Below are positions 1 through 6,846 of a DNA stretch of 23,180 bases, one piece after another. Numbering within the stretch: the first letter of the stretch is position 1; each line of letters begins with the position of its first letter. Source of the stretch: JBFXAN01 sp050184225 (GTDB taxonomy: Bacteria; Chloroflexota; Dehalococcoidia; CAUJGQ01). A program made the position numbers and the translations under genes. Under the pieces are notes generated by a model. The model was not told the origin of the DNA and did no database searches. It saw only the letters and a program-made list of their open reading frames with translations. The stretch is from assembly GCA_050184225.1 (NCBI GenBank), contig JBFXAN010000099.1:1-23180 (forward strand). The letters are read 5' to 3'.

Positions 1-27
1 GGCGTCAAGGCAAGGGAAAGGGCCGGC

Positions 28-189
28 CCTCACCCCCGACCCCTCTCCCGCTCGGCGGGAGAGGGGAGCCTCATGCAACCGTGAACACCAACGAGTGCCT
101 TGGTGCAGTTAGACCGACCGGCGAACAGGTGATCCTGGTCTGACCAGGCTCCCCTCTCCCGCCCGGCGGGAGAGGGGTCGGGGGTGAGG
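28..189. repeat. MITE-like inverted-repeat element, copy 1
   Basis: The two ends (28-71 and 146-189) are 44-nt inverted copies of each other with only two differences. Each end is itself a hairpin with an 11-bp stem (cccctctcccg / cgggagagggg). The 74-bp core holds words seen in other copies, such as accaacgag. No coding capacity is evident. It lies just upstream of the M50 protease gene. The same family recurs at 6671, 9312, 10062, 12025, 17307 and 22912, with a solo arm at 18170. Confidence 0.9.
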
Positions 190-214
190 ACCGGCCCCGC
201 CTCGTTGTTATACT
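185..214 (+). promoter_or_regulatory. possible promoter for the M50 protease gene
   Basis: TATACT at 209-214 is a good -10 hexamer about 35 nt before the proposed start of the protease gene. The matching -35 (around 185-190, inside the repeat end) is poor. This is a weak prediction. Confidence 0.3.
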
Positions 215-248
215 GAAATCGAAGTCGACTCCGTAGGTATGGTGTGCC

Positions 249-932
249 ATTCTTCAGCTTCTCATCGGGCAGGATAGTCTTCAGGCCGTTTTCGTCCTCC
301 TCATCGCCCTCGTCGTCGCGCTGCTCGTCGGACTCGTCTTTCACGAGTTCTGCCACGCGATCGTCGCCGACCGGCTCGGCGATAGCACGCCACGGCTGAT
401 GGGGCGCATCTCCCTGAACCCGCTTCACCACCTGGACCCGATGGGAACCTTGCTCCTCTTTCTCGTCGGCTTCGGCTGGGCCAAGCCGGTGCAGATCAAC
501 CCGTTGCGGCTGCGGAACGGCCCCACGGTCGGCATGGCGACCGTCGCCGCCGCCGGACCGATCAGCAACTTCGTCATGGCCCTGTTGTTCTCACTGCCGG
601 TTCGATTCGGCATCGTCGACGCCCGCTTTCCCTTCGACTATGCCGACTTCACCCCCTCAAACTATCTCGCGCTGATCTGCGTCTATGTCGTGCTGATCAA
701 CGTCGTCCTCGGCGTCTTCAACCTGATCCCGCTGGCGCCGCTCGATGGTTCGCGCGTCGCCCAGGCGCTCTTGCCGGGCGAGGCGGGACGCTTCTTCCGG
801 ATGTTGGAGCCGTACGGCATCGGCATCCTCTTTCTCTTGATCACCGTCTCCTGGCTCACCAACGGCGCGATCGACCCGATCGGCTCTATCATCAATCCAA
901 TCCGGAACGCGATTGTCGATCTCCTTCTGTGA
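249..932 (+). CDS. site-2 protease family (M50) membrane metalloprotease
   Basis: Polytopic membrane zinc protease of the M50 family, which cleaves substrates within the membrane. The reading frame carries HEFCH (HExxH, about residues 32-36 from the proposed start) at the end of a hydrophobic helix, then the conserved GRISLNPLHHLDPMG stretch and NLIPLAPLDG (about residues 158-167), whose Asp is the third zinc ligand. Several further hydrophobic segments follow. The frame is open from 237 (TAG at 234) but has no ATG, GTG or TTG before 399, which lies after the catalytic HExxH. I place the start at ATT 249 (would read MLQLLIGQ), giving 227 aa, a normal family length. Alternatives are ATC 264, or initiation at ATG 239 with a one-base frame error near 246-248. 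Family assignment is firm; the start is not. Confidence 0.85.
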   Translation: MLQLLIGQDSLQAVFVLLIALVVALLVGLVFHEFCHAIVADRLGDSTPRLMGRISLNPLHHLDPMGTLLLFLVGFGWAKPVQINPLRLRNGPTVGMATVAAAGPISNFVMALLFSLPVRFGIVDARFPFDYADFTPSNYLALICVYVVLINVVLGVFNLIPLAPLDGSRVAQALLPGEAGRFFRMLEPYGIGILFLLITVSWLTNGAIDPIGSIINPIRNAIVDLLL

Positions 933-995
933 TCACGACCAGGGCAGACACAGATACAATGACGAAAAGCGGCGCGACCGGAACGGAGGCGGGTT

Positions 996-2009
996 GTGGA
1001 ACGGATAGCAATCATTGGCACCGGGTTGATCGGCGGATCGATCGGACTGGCGCTGAAAGGGGCCAGGCTGAACGGATTGGAAGTCATCGGCTATGACCTC
1101 GACCGCGGCACCGCCGGCGAAGCGAAGCGGCGGGGTGTGGTCGACCGCAACGCCCCCAATCCGGCCGAGGCAGTGCGCGACGCCAAGATGGTGATCATCG
1201 CCACGCCGCCGCTCGCGGTTTCCAACGTTATGCAGGAGATCTCCGAGCACCTCGCCGACGGCGCCGTCGTCACCGACACGGCCAGCACCAAGGTCGAAGT
1301 GCGCCGCTACGCGCAGGAGTTTCTGCCTGAAACCGTCTCCTTCGTCGGCGGCCACCCGATGGCCGGCAAGGAGGATCAGGGTATCAAGAATGCGGACGCC
1401 GCCCTCTTTCGGGGCGCCGCCTACTGCGTGATCCCGTCGCCGCAGGCGAGCGAGGGAGCGGTCAAGTCCGTCCTCGGTCTGGTTTCCGTCTTGGGAGCCG
1501 AACCGCTGTTCATCGACGCGGAGGAGCACGACCAGTATGCCGCCGCGATCTCGCACATGCCGCTGGTTGCCTCGACCGCGCTCTTCTCGCTCGTCCGCAA
1601 CAGCCCGGCCTGGGGCGACATCGCGCCGCTGGCCGCCGGCGGCTTCCGCGACACGACGCGCCTTGCCTCCGGCGATCCGCGCATGAGCCACGACATCTGT
1701 GCGACCAACGCCGATGCCGTCGTCCACTGGCTCGATCGCTTCATGGAGGAGTTGCGCCGGTTCCGCGAGATGATCCTCACCGACCGCAAGTTGCTGCTGA
1801 GGACCTATACCGAGTCACAGATCCAGCGCGACGCCTTTGTCGCCGGCGAGCGGCCGAAGCGCGCCGCCGAGTTCGAGATGCCGAGCACCAAAGACGCGAT
1901 CGGCAGCATGCTCCTCGGCAACCTCGTTGCCTCCAAGATGGACAAGCTCGAAAAAGATATGAACCAACCCGGCGCCAAGAAACCGTCCGTCATCGACGAG
2001 GACGATTAG
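996..2009 (+). CDS. tyrA: prephenate dehydrogenase
   Basis: Converts prephenate to 4-hydroxyphenylpyruvate in tyrosine synthesis, in the cytoplasm. The 337-aa product opens with a Rossmann motif GTGLIGGS (residues 8-15). The second strand ends in YD (Asp34), which favours NAD over NADP. GGHPMAGKE (residues 118-126) and SHMPL (186-190) are hallmark motifs of the TyrA family, and the all-helical dimerisation domain follows. No ACT or chorismate mutase domain is fused; a separate AroH-type mutase lies at 15820. The GTG start at 996 is chosen because AACGGAGG (982-989) sits 6 nt upstream. The last roughly 40 residues are charged and probably lineage-specific. It begins 63 nt after the protease stop, so it could be co-transcribed with it. 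Confidence 0.93.
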   Translation: MERIAIIGTGLIGGSIGLALKGARLNGLEVIGYDLDRGTAGEAKRRGVVDRNAPNPAEAVRDAKMVIIATPPLAVSNVMQEISEHLADGAVVTDTASTKVEVRRYAQEFLPETVSFVGGHPMAGKEDQGIKNADAALFRGAAYCVIPSPQASEGAVKSVLGLVSVLGAEPLFIDAEEHDQYAAAISHMPLVASTALFSLVRNSPAWGDIAPLAAGGFRDTTRLASGDPRMSHDICATNADAVVHWLDRFMEELRRFREMILTDRKLLLRTYTESQIQRDAFVAGERPKRAAEFEMPSTKDAIGSMLLGNLVASKMDKLEKDMNQPGAKKPSVIDEDD

Positions 2010-2014
2010 TCTGC

Positions 2015-2085
2015 GGCAATCGGGAATCGGCAATCGGCAATGAGGCCACGCACTCCCCATTGCCGATTGCCGATTCCCGATTGCC
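2015..2085. repeat. perfect 28-bp inverted repeat made of tandem heptamers
   Basis: The left arm (2015-2042) is four heptamers of the form ggcaatc/gggaatc. The right arm (2058-2085) is its exact reverse complement, with a 15-nt loop. It starts 5 nt after the tyrA stop, so it could form a strong hairpin at the 3' end of the transcript, but no T-tract follows. A structure of the same design with a different heptamer lies at 5548-5625. Confidence 0.9.
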
Positions 2086-2086
2086 C

Positions 2087-2118
2087 ACCACTTCGCGGCC
2101 ACAAGGTCGCGAAGTGGT
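2087..2118. other. 14-bp hairpin upstream of remA
   Basis: Arms 2087-2100 and 2105-2118 pair over 14 bp with one G-U and an ACAA tetraloop. The hairpin directly abuts the heptamer inverted repeat and lies 79 nt before the remA start. There is no run of T after it on either strand, so it is not an obvious terminator; an operator or mRNA structure is possible. Confidence 0.75.
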
Positions 2119-2197
2119 AGCATAGACCGCGATACCGCCAACCGAGGCGGCCGGCCCCACTGCCGGACCGTCACCCCTGGGAGGCCGCCACATCGCT

Positions 2198-2482
2198 ATG
2201 ACCACTGAGCTGATCCATGTCGGATTTGGCAACGTCCTCGCCGTGAATCGCGTGATTGCGATCGTCGCCCCGAACTCTGCCCCCACCAAGCGTCTGATTC
2301 AGGAAGGGAAGGCCAAGAGCCTCACCATCGATATGACCAGCGGCCGCCGCACCAAGGCCGTGCTGATCATGGACAGCGGTCACATCGTCCTCGCCGCGAT
2401 CACACCCGAGACGATCACCGGCCGGGTCAATGCCAATCGCGGCGGGCTCCGCATGATCCAGAACGAGGGGGAGGGTGAGTAG
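2198..2482 (+). CDS. remA: RemA family (DUF370) DNA-binding regulator
   Basis: Small protein (94 aa) of the RemA/DUF370 family. In Bacillus, RemA is an oligomeric DNA-binding activator of matrix and osmoprotection genes; its role here is not known. The opening ELIHVGFGNVLAVNRVIAIV and the segment RLIQEGKAKSLTIDMTSGR are characteristic, and the C-terminal tail (NEGEGE) is acidic. The gene sits directly before gmk, an arrangement shared with many Firmicutes genomes, and its last 8 nt overlap the gmk start. GGGAGG (2179-2184) is 13 nt before the ATG, a rather long spacing. The gene follows two strong hairpins. Confidence 0.9.
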   Translation: MTTELIHVGFGNVLAVNRVIAIVAPNSAPTKRLIQEGKAKSLTIDMTSGRRTKAVLIMDSGHIVLAAITPETITGRVNANRGGLRMIQNEGEGE

Positions 2483-3101
2483 CGAGACGCCGCTCGACCC
2501 CGTTTCCGCCAACGGCCCGCTCCTCGTCGTGATCACGGGTCCATCCGGCGTGGGCAAAGATACCGTCCTCGTCCGCCTCAAAGAGGTCGAGCCCGCCTGC
2601 CACCTCACGGTCACCGCCACTACCCGCCCCCGGCGTGACGGCGAGCAACACGGGGTCGACTACTTCTTCGTCGAGCAGACGGAATACGACCGCATGCTCG
2701 CGGCGGATGAGTTCCTCGAACACGCCACGGTCTACGGCTTCGGCTATGGTATCCCGCGCACGCCCGTCCGCGAGGCGCTCGCCGCCGGCAAGGACGTGCT
2801 CCTCCGGATCGATGTCCAGGGCGCGGCCACGATTGGCGTCCTCGCCCCCGGCTGCATCCGCATCTTCCTTGCACCACCCACCTTCGCCGAGCTCGAGCAT
2901 CGGCTCCGTCAGCGCAAGTCCGACACCCCCGACGTGATCGAGCGTCGCCTGCGTACCGCCCACGACGAGATGACCCGCGCCGCCGAATGCGACTACATCG
3001 TCGTCAATGCCGACGGCCGCCTCGACGACACCGTCTGCCAGATCGCCGCGATCATGACCGCCGAACGCCGCCGCATCACCCGCCGCCGCGTCGAGATCTA
3101 A
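2475..3101 (+). CDS. gmk: guanylate kinase
   Basis: Phosphorylates GMP to GDP with ATP. The 208-aa protein has a P-loop GPSGVGKDT (residues 22-30), the GMP-binding TTRPRRDGE (49-57) followed by GVDYFF, YGIPRTPV (91-98) and the RIDVQGA strand (111-117). Length is typical. The GTG at 2475 overlaps the end of remA by 8 nt, with a purine-rich ribosome-binding stretch (gagggggagg) running right up to it, so translation is probably coupled to remA. In many bacteria rpoZ follows gmk; here it does not, and a Uma2 gene comes next. Confidence 0.95.
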   Translation: MSSETPLDPVSANGPLLVVITGPSGVGKDTVLVRLKEVEPACHLTVTATTRPRRDGEQHGVDYFFVEQTEYDRMLAADEFLEHATVYGFGYGIPRTPVREALAAGKDVLLRIDVQGAATIGVLAPGCIRIFLAPPTFAELEHRLRQRKSDTPDVIERRLRTAHDEMTRAAECDYIVVNADGRLDDTVCQIAAIMTAERRRITRRRVEI

Positions 3102-3187
3102 CCAATCGCATATCATGTCAGCAGGGACGGCCTCACCTCTGGCAGTCATGGCCCGTGTGCTTCTGAAAGAAAAAGGAGGCGGCTACT

Positions 3188-3739
3188 ATGGTTCTTCGTG
3201 CTCGCGTCCGCTTCCAGGCCAACGACATCTGGGATACACCGGAAGACGGCAACCGCTACGAGGTGATCGATGGAGCGCTCTACATGACCCCGCCGCCGCT
3301 CTATGGACATCAATATGCATCAACGTCCCTTGCAGCGCTCATCTGGTCCCACGTGCGACAGCATGGGTTGGGACAGATTGTGACTGCACCGGTCGGCGTG
3401 GTATTGGACGACGAGAACGGCGTGCAACCGGATCTCGTCTTCGTCTCGCGCGATCGGCTGCACATTATCACCGAACGCGGTGTCGAAGGTGCCCCGGACC
3501 TCGTCATCGAGATCCTCTCGCGTCGAACCCAGTCCCGCGACCGTGGCGTCAAGATGAAACGCTACGCCGCGGCGGGCATACCGCATTACTGGATCGTTGT
3601 GCCGCGTACGCAAAGTATCGAGGCGTATCGACTGGCTGAGACCGGCTACGAACTGACGGGGACGTACGGCCCCGGCAGCACCTTCCGGCCGGAGATCTTC
3701 CCCGGCCTGGAGATCTCCGTCGACCTTCTGTGGGAGTAA
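3188..3739 (+). CDS. Uma2 family (DUF820) putative endonuclease
   Basis: A 183-aa protein of the Uma2/DUF820 family, which has a PD-(D/E)XK nuclease fold and is often present in many copies per genome in Chloroflexota, Cyanobacteria and Deinococcota. Its biological role is unsettled. Visible family motifs are RYEVIDGALYM (Glu25), VQPDLVFVS (Asp82), APDLVIEILS (Glu108) and RDRGVKMKRYAAAGIPHYWIV (Lys122/Lys124), in the expected order. AAAAGGAGG (3171-3179) lies 8 nt before the ATG and fixes the start. The gap after gmk (3102-3187) shows no clear promoter or terminator. The gene ends 15 nt before the T-box promoter, so it belongs to the upstream transcription unit. Confidence 0.88.
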   Translation: MVLRARVRFQANDIWDTPEDGNRYEVIDGALYMTPPPLYGHQYASTSLAALIWSHVRQHGLGQIVTAPVGVVLDDENGVQPDLVFVSRDRLHIITERGVEGAPDLVIEILSRRTQSRDRGVKMKRYAAAGIPHYWIVVPRTQSIEAYRLAETGYELTGTYGPGSTFRPEIFPGLEISVDLLWE

Positions 3740-3754
3740 CCGCGTTCCAAGAAC

Positions 3755-3784
3755 TTGACATCTTCCCGCGCGCCTTGCTACCGT
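3755..3784 (+). promoter_or_regulatory. promoter of the T-box/trp transcript
   Basis: TTGACA (3755-3760) is a perfect -35, with TACCGT (3779-3784, pattern TAnnnT) 18 nt downstream as -10. Transcription would begin near 3791, just before the T-box Stem I. The location between the Uma2 stop and the riboswitch supports the call. Confidence 0.7.
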
Positions 3785-3796
3785 CCCAGTACAACC

Positions 3797-4099
3797 GCAT
3801 ACGACATGGCTGTGAGCGGGACGAGTACGCCGCCAGCGGGGCCTCCAGAGAGCCGGGCAAGGTGAAAGCCGGCGCCAGCGCAACGAGTCGAATGGACCCG
3901 GGAGCCGCGGACCGAACGCCCGCCACGCGCGGCAAGTAGGCTCCGACGGAATGGGCACCGTTACCAAGGCCCAGGGCATCACCCCGACACGTCGGGACGT
4001 GCCTGATTTGAGATGACCCCGACGATGCCGTGGGTTGAACTAGGGTGGCACCGCGAGAACCCCTCGCCCCTTCTGTGTGGGCTGAGGGGCTTTTTCTTG
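3797..4099 (+). promoter_or_regulatory. tryptophan-specific T-box riboswitch leader
   Basis: T-box leaders sense uncharged tRNA. Stem I landmarks appear in the right order: AGTA (3824-3827) for the specifier-loop S-turn, CCAGAGAGCC (AGAGAG at 3847-3852), GGTGAAAGCC (3861-3870) for the distal loops, then GAA-TGG-A with TGG at 3893-3895 as the specifier. UGG is the tryptophan codon. The T-box AGGGTGGCACCGCG (4042-4055) follows; its TGGC (4046-4049) would pair with the GCCA end expected for bacterial tRNA-Trp. AGGG (4042-4045) can pair with CCCT (4061-4064) as antiterminator, and the same CCCT is used by the terminator. Uncharged tRNA-Trp would therefore let transcription continue into trpB2 and beyond. 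Stems II/III (about 3910-4035) are not resolved by eye. Confidence 0.95.
4060..4098 (+). terminator. intrinsic terminator of the T-box
   Basis: cccctcgccc (4060-4069) pairs with gggctgagggg (4079-4089), with one bulged T and a 9-nt loop, followed by cTTTTTcTT (4090-4098). It overlaps the 3' side of the antiterminator, so the two folds exclude each other. Confidence 0.92.
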
Positions 4100-4195
4100 C
4101 CCGGCGCCATAGGGGTAACACATCGATCGGGCCGTCGGGGTGGGTCTCAAATCTGGCCTGCACCGGGTCCAACCAACTGCAAAGGAGCGGCTGCG

Positions 4196-5551
4196 ATGGA
4201 AACCAAGATCCTGCTGAGCGAACGTGATCTGCCGGAGCAGTGGTACAACATCGCGCCGGACCTGCCGTCGCCGCTGCCGCCGCCGCTCCATCCCGGCACC
4301 CATCAGCCGATCGGGCCGGAGGCGCTCACGCCACTGTTTCCGATGGAGTTGATCCTGCAGGAAGTCTCGCAGGATCGATACATCCCCGTGCCGGAGGAGG
4401 TCCGCGATGTCTATAAGCTCTGGAGACCGACGCCGCTGATCCGCGCTGTCCGCCTGGAACGCGCGCTGGAGACACCGGCGCATATCTACTACAAGTACGA
4501 GGGCGTTAGCCCCGCCGGCAGTCACAAGCCGAACACCGCCGTGCCGCAGGCCTACTACAACAAGCAGGCCGGCATCCATCGCCTCACCACCGAGACCGGC
4601 GCCGGCCAGTGGGGCAGCGCCCTGGCGATGGCCTGCAACTTCTTCGACATCGACCTCAAGGTCTACATGGTCAAAGTCAGCTATGAGCAAAAGCCCTACC
4701 GCCGCTCGATGATGCGCACCTTCGGCGCCGATGTCGTCGCGAGTCCCTCGATCGATACCAACGCCGGACGGATGGTGCTCGACACTGATCCTGACACCCC
4801 CGGCAGCCTCGGCATCGCCATCAGCGAGGCGGTCGAGGACGCCGCCGGCCGCGAGGACACCAACTACGCCCTCGGCAGCGTCCTCAACCACGTCCTCACC
4901 CACCAGACCGTGATCGGTCAGGAGGCACTCAAGCAGATGGCGATCGCCGGCGAATACCCGGATGTCGTCATCGGCTGCGCCGGCGGCGGCTCCAACTTCG
5001 CCGGCCTCGCCTTCCCCTTCCTCGGCGAACAACTCCGCGGCGGCCGCGGCGCCCGCTTCCTCGCCGTCGAGCCGGAGTCCTGCCCCAGCCTGACCCGTGG
5101 CGAATACGCTTACGACTTCGGCGACCTCGCCGGCGTCACGCCGCTGCTGAAGATGTACACCCTCGGTCACACCTTCGTCCCGCCCGGCATCCACGCCGGC
5201 GGCCTCCGCTACCACGCGATGGCGCCGCTCGTCTCGGAGATCCTCCACCAGGGCCTGATCGAGGCGAAGGCGTACCACCAGCTCGGCTGCTTCGAGGCAG
5301 CGGTCCAGTTCGCCCGTACCGAGGGCATCATCCCCGCACCGGAGAGCAGCCACGCGATCCGCGCCACGATCGACGAAGCCATCGCCGCCCGCGAATCCGG
5401 CGAACGCCGCGTCATCCTCTTCAACCTCAGCGGTCACGGTCACTTCGACCTGAGCGCCTACGACCGCTACTTCGCCGGCGAGCTGGAAGACCACGCCTAC
5501 CCGGCGGAGAAAGTGAAAGAAGCGATGGGCCAGGTACCCGTCATTGTTTAG
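4196..5551 (+). CDS. trpB2: tryptophan synthase beta-like protein TrpB2
   Basis: PLP enzyme of the TrpB2 branch, which condenses indole (or possibly another nucleophile, such as O-phosphoserine chemistry reported in archaeal relatives) with serine to make tryptophan, usually without tight TrpA binding. The 451-aa product has the PLP lysine in GSHKPNTA (Lys111), the TrpB2-type ETGAGQWGSA (133-142), the phosphate-binding GGGSN (263-267) and a C-terminal NLSGHGHFDL. It is longer than TrpB1 (408 aa at 12918), with the N-terminal extension usual for TrpB2. The frame is open back to 4013, but that part is the riboswitch. AAAGGAG (4181-4187) is 8 nt before ATG 4196, which fixes the start. It is the first gene after the Trp T-box. 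The stop codon lies inside the heptamer inverted repeat. Confidence 0.95.
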   Translation: METKILLSERDLPEQWYNIAPDLPSPLPPPLHPGTHQPIGPEALTPLFPMELILQEVSQDRYIPVPEEVRDVYKLWRPTPLIRAVRLERALETPAHIYYKYEGVSPAGSHKPNTAVPQAYYNKQAGIHRLTTETGAGQWGSALAMACNFFDIDLKVYMVKVSYEQKPYRRSMMRTFGADVVASPSIDTNAGRMVLDTDPDTPGSLGIAISEAVEDAAGREDTNYALGSVLNHVLTHQTVIGQEALKQMAIAGEYPDVVIGCAGGGSNFAGLAFPFLGEQLRGGRGARFLAVEPESCPSLTRGEYAYDFGDLAGVTPLLKMYTLGHTFVPPGIHAGGLRYHAMAPLVSEILHQGLIEAKAYHQLGCFEAAVQFARTEGIIPAPESSHAIRATIDEAIAARESGERRVILFNLSGHGHFDLSAYDRYFAGELEDHAYPAEKVKEAMGQVPVIV

Positions 5552-5625
5552 CGATTAGCCATTAGCTATTAGCCGTTAGGGCTAGAACACTTCCTAACGG
5601 CTAACGGCTAACGGCTAACCGCTAA
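5548..5625. repeat. 33-bp inverted repeat of tandem heptamers (taacggc)
   Basis: The left arm (5548-5580) and right arm (5593-5625) match in 29 of 33 positions as inverted copies, with a 12-nt loop. The right arm is nearly pure ctaacgg heptamers; the left arm has drifted at 4 positions, all transitions. It includes the trpB2 stop codon and ends 22 nt before trpS. It could slow or terminate transcription or protect the mRNA end, but has no T-tract. Confidence 0.9.
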
Positions 5626-5647
5626 TTACTGGAGCGAAGCGACCACC

Positions 5648-6739
5648 ATGCGTAAGCGAATCCTCACCGGCATCCGGCCCACCGGGGCGCTCCATCTCGG
5701 CCACTATGCCGGGGCGCTGCTCAATTGGGTGCGGCTGCAGACCGAGTATGAGTGCTACTTCCTCATCGCCGACTACCAGGTATCCGACTATGCCGACGAT
5801 ATCGAACGCGTCCGGCAGTCGGTCGTCGAGGTCGCCCTTGATTGGCTGTCGGTCGGCCTCGATCCGGATGGAAGCCACTACGTGATCGAGAGCCTCGTGC
5901 CGGAGAACGCCGAGCTGACGACGCTGCTCTCCTGGTTCATCCCGCTCGCCCGTCTCCAGCGCAACCCGACGTTGAAGGCCGAGCTTTCCGACCTCGACGA
6001 ACGTAAGTCCGGCGCCCCCGTCGGCTTCTTCACCTACCCGGTGATGCAGGTGGCGAACATCCTCCTGCCCCGCGCCCACCTCGTCCCCGTCGGCGACGAC
6101 CAGCTGCCGCATATCGAGATGACGCGCGAGGTCGCCCGCCGCTTCAACCGCGATTTCGGCGAGGTCTTCCCCGAGCCGGACGGTCTGCTCACCGAGTTCC
6201 CCCGCCTCGTCGGCACCGACGGTCAGGCGAAGATGAGCAAGTCCCGCAACAACGCCATCTATTTGAAGGACAGCGCCGAAGAGGTCACCCGCAAGGTGAT
6301 GGGCATGTATACCGACCCCACCCGCCTGCGTGCGACCGACCCCGGCCACGTCGAGGGCAATCCGGTCTTCATGTACCACGACGCCTTCAACCCGAACAAA
6401 GCCGAGGTCGAAGACCTCAAGGACCGCTATCGTACCGGCCGCGTCGGCGATGTCGAGGTCAAGCGCAAGCTCCACGCCGCGCTCAACACCTTCCTCGAAC
6501 CGATCCGCGAGCGCCGCGCCCACTACGAAGCCCGCCCCAACCTCGTCCGCGAAGCCCTCGCGAAAGGCGCCGAAGCCGGCCGCCGCTCTGCCCAAGAGAC
6601 GATGGCGATGGTCCACACCGGCCTCCATCTCAACTATCTGGACGAGGTCGAGGAGCGGGTGCGGGAAGCCGCCCTCACCCCCGGCCCCTCTCCCGCCGTG
6701 GCGGGAGAGGGGAGAACAGAACAGCGTCGGTCGAATTAG
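5648..6739 (+). CDS. trpS: tryptophanyl-tRNA synthetase
   Basis: Class I aminoacyl-tRNA synthetase that charges tRNA-Trp in the cytoplasm. It has TGIRPTGALHLGHYAG (HIGH-type HLGH at residues 16-19), the family motifs FLIADYQ and GDDQLPHIEMTRE, and AKMSKS (KMSKS loop). The core of about 341 residues matches normal TrpRS length. The last 22 residues (from ALTPGPSP on) are encoded by the repeat element beginning at 6671, so the original stop has probably been lost to the insertion. The ATG at 5648 has only a weak ribosome-binding site (ctggag, 13 nt upstream). Lying downstream of the Trp T-box, it would be made when tRNA-Trp charging falls, closing the sensing loop. Confidence 0.96.
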   Translation: MRKRILTGIRPTGALHLGHYAGALLNWVRLQTEYECYFLIADYQVSDYADDIERVRQSVVEVALDWLSVGLDPDGSHYVIESLVPENAELTTLLSWFIPLARLQRNPTLKAELSDLDERKSGAPVGFFTYPVMQVANILLPRAHLVPVGDDQLPHIEMTREVARRFNRDFGEVFPEPDGLLTEFPRLVGTDGQAKMSKSRNNAIYLKDSAEEVTRKVMGMYTDPTRLRATDPGHVEGNPVFMYHDAFNPNKAEVEDLKDRYRTGRVGDVEVKRKLHAALNTFLEPIRERRAHYEARPNLVREALAKGAEAGRRSAQETMAMVHTGLHLNYLDEVEERVREAALTPGPSPAVAGEGRTEQRRSN

Positions 6740-6840
6740 CCTTTCCATTGCCAGCGATGGCAAAGGGGACGAACCGAGTACCAATGGTTGATTCAGGCTC
6801 CCCTCTCCCGCCGAGCGAGAGAGGGGCCGGGGGTGAGGGC
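6671..6840. repeat. MITE-like inverted-repeat element, copy 2 (trpS/trpE junction)
   Basis: The outer 22 nt at each side (from 6671 and up to 6840) are exact inverted copies, and each end has the tctcccg/cgggaga inner hairpin type. The left part is translated as the TrpS tail, and the trpS stop (6737-6739) lies in the core. The right end gggggtgaggg sits 7 nt before trpE and looks like a Shine-Dalgarno sequence. Confidence 0.9.
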
Positions 6841-6846
6841 CACGCC

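Noticed and set aside
933..995. Promoter for tyrA (TACAAT at 955-960)
   Set aside because: A reasonable -10-like hexamer but no -35 at a workable spacing; not listed as a feature.
3115..3639. 174-codon plus-strand open frame starting before the first Uma2 gene
   Set aside because: It overlaps the Uma2 frame, which has all family motifs and a strong ribosome site; this frame has none.
3730..3939. 69-codon open frame in the T-box leader, possible leader peptide
   Set aside because: It covers the promoter and Stem I of the riboswitch, has no ribosome site and resembles no protein; the RNA signals explain the region.
4013..4195. Extended N-terminus of TrpB2
   Set aside because: These codons lie in the T-box antiterminator and terminator; ATG 4196 has a good ribosome site and gives the family N-terminus.
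4040..5494. 484-codon minus-strand open frame opposite trpB2, and similar long frames opposite trpE, trpF/trpB and aroF
   Set aside because: High-GC codon bias leaves the antisense frames open; the products are Gly/Ala/Val/Asp-rich shadows with no family motifs, and the plus-strand genes are certain.
6748..6846. Extended N-terminus of TrpE
   Set aside because: It is the repeat element translated; TrpE homologues begin close to MYYPSLDEA.
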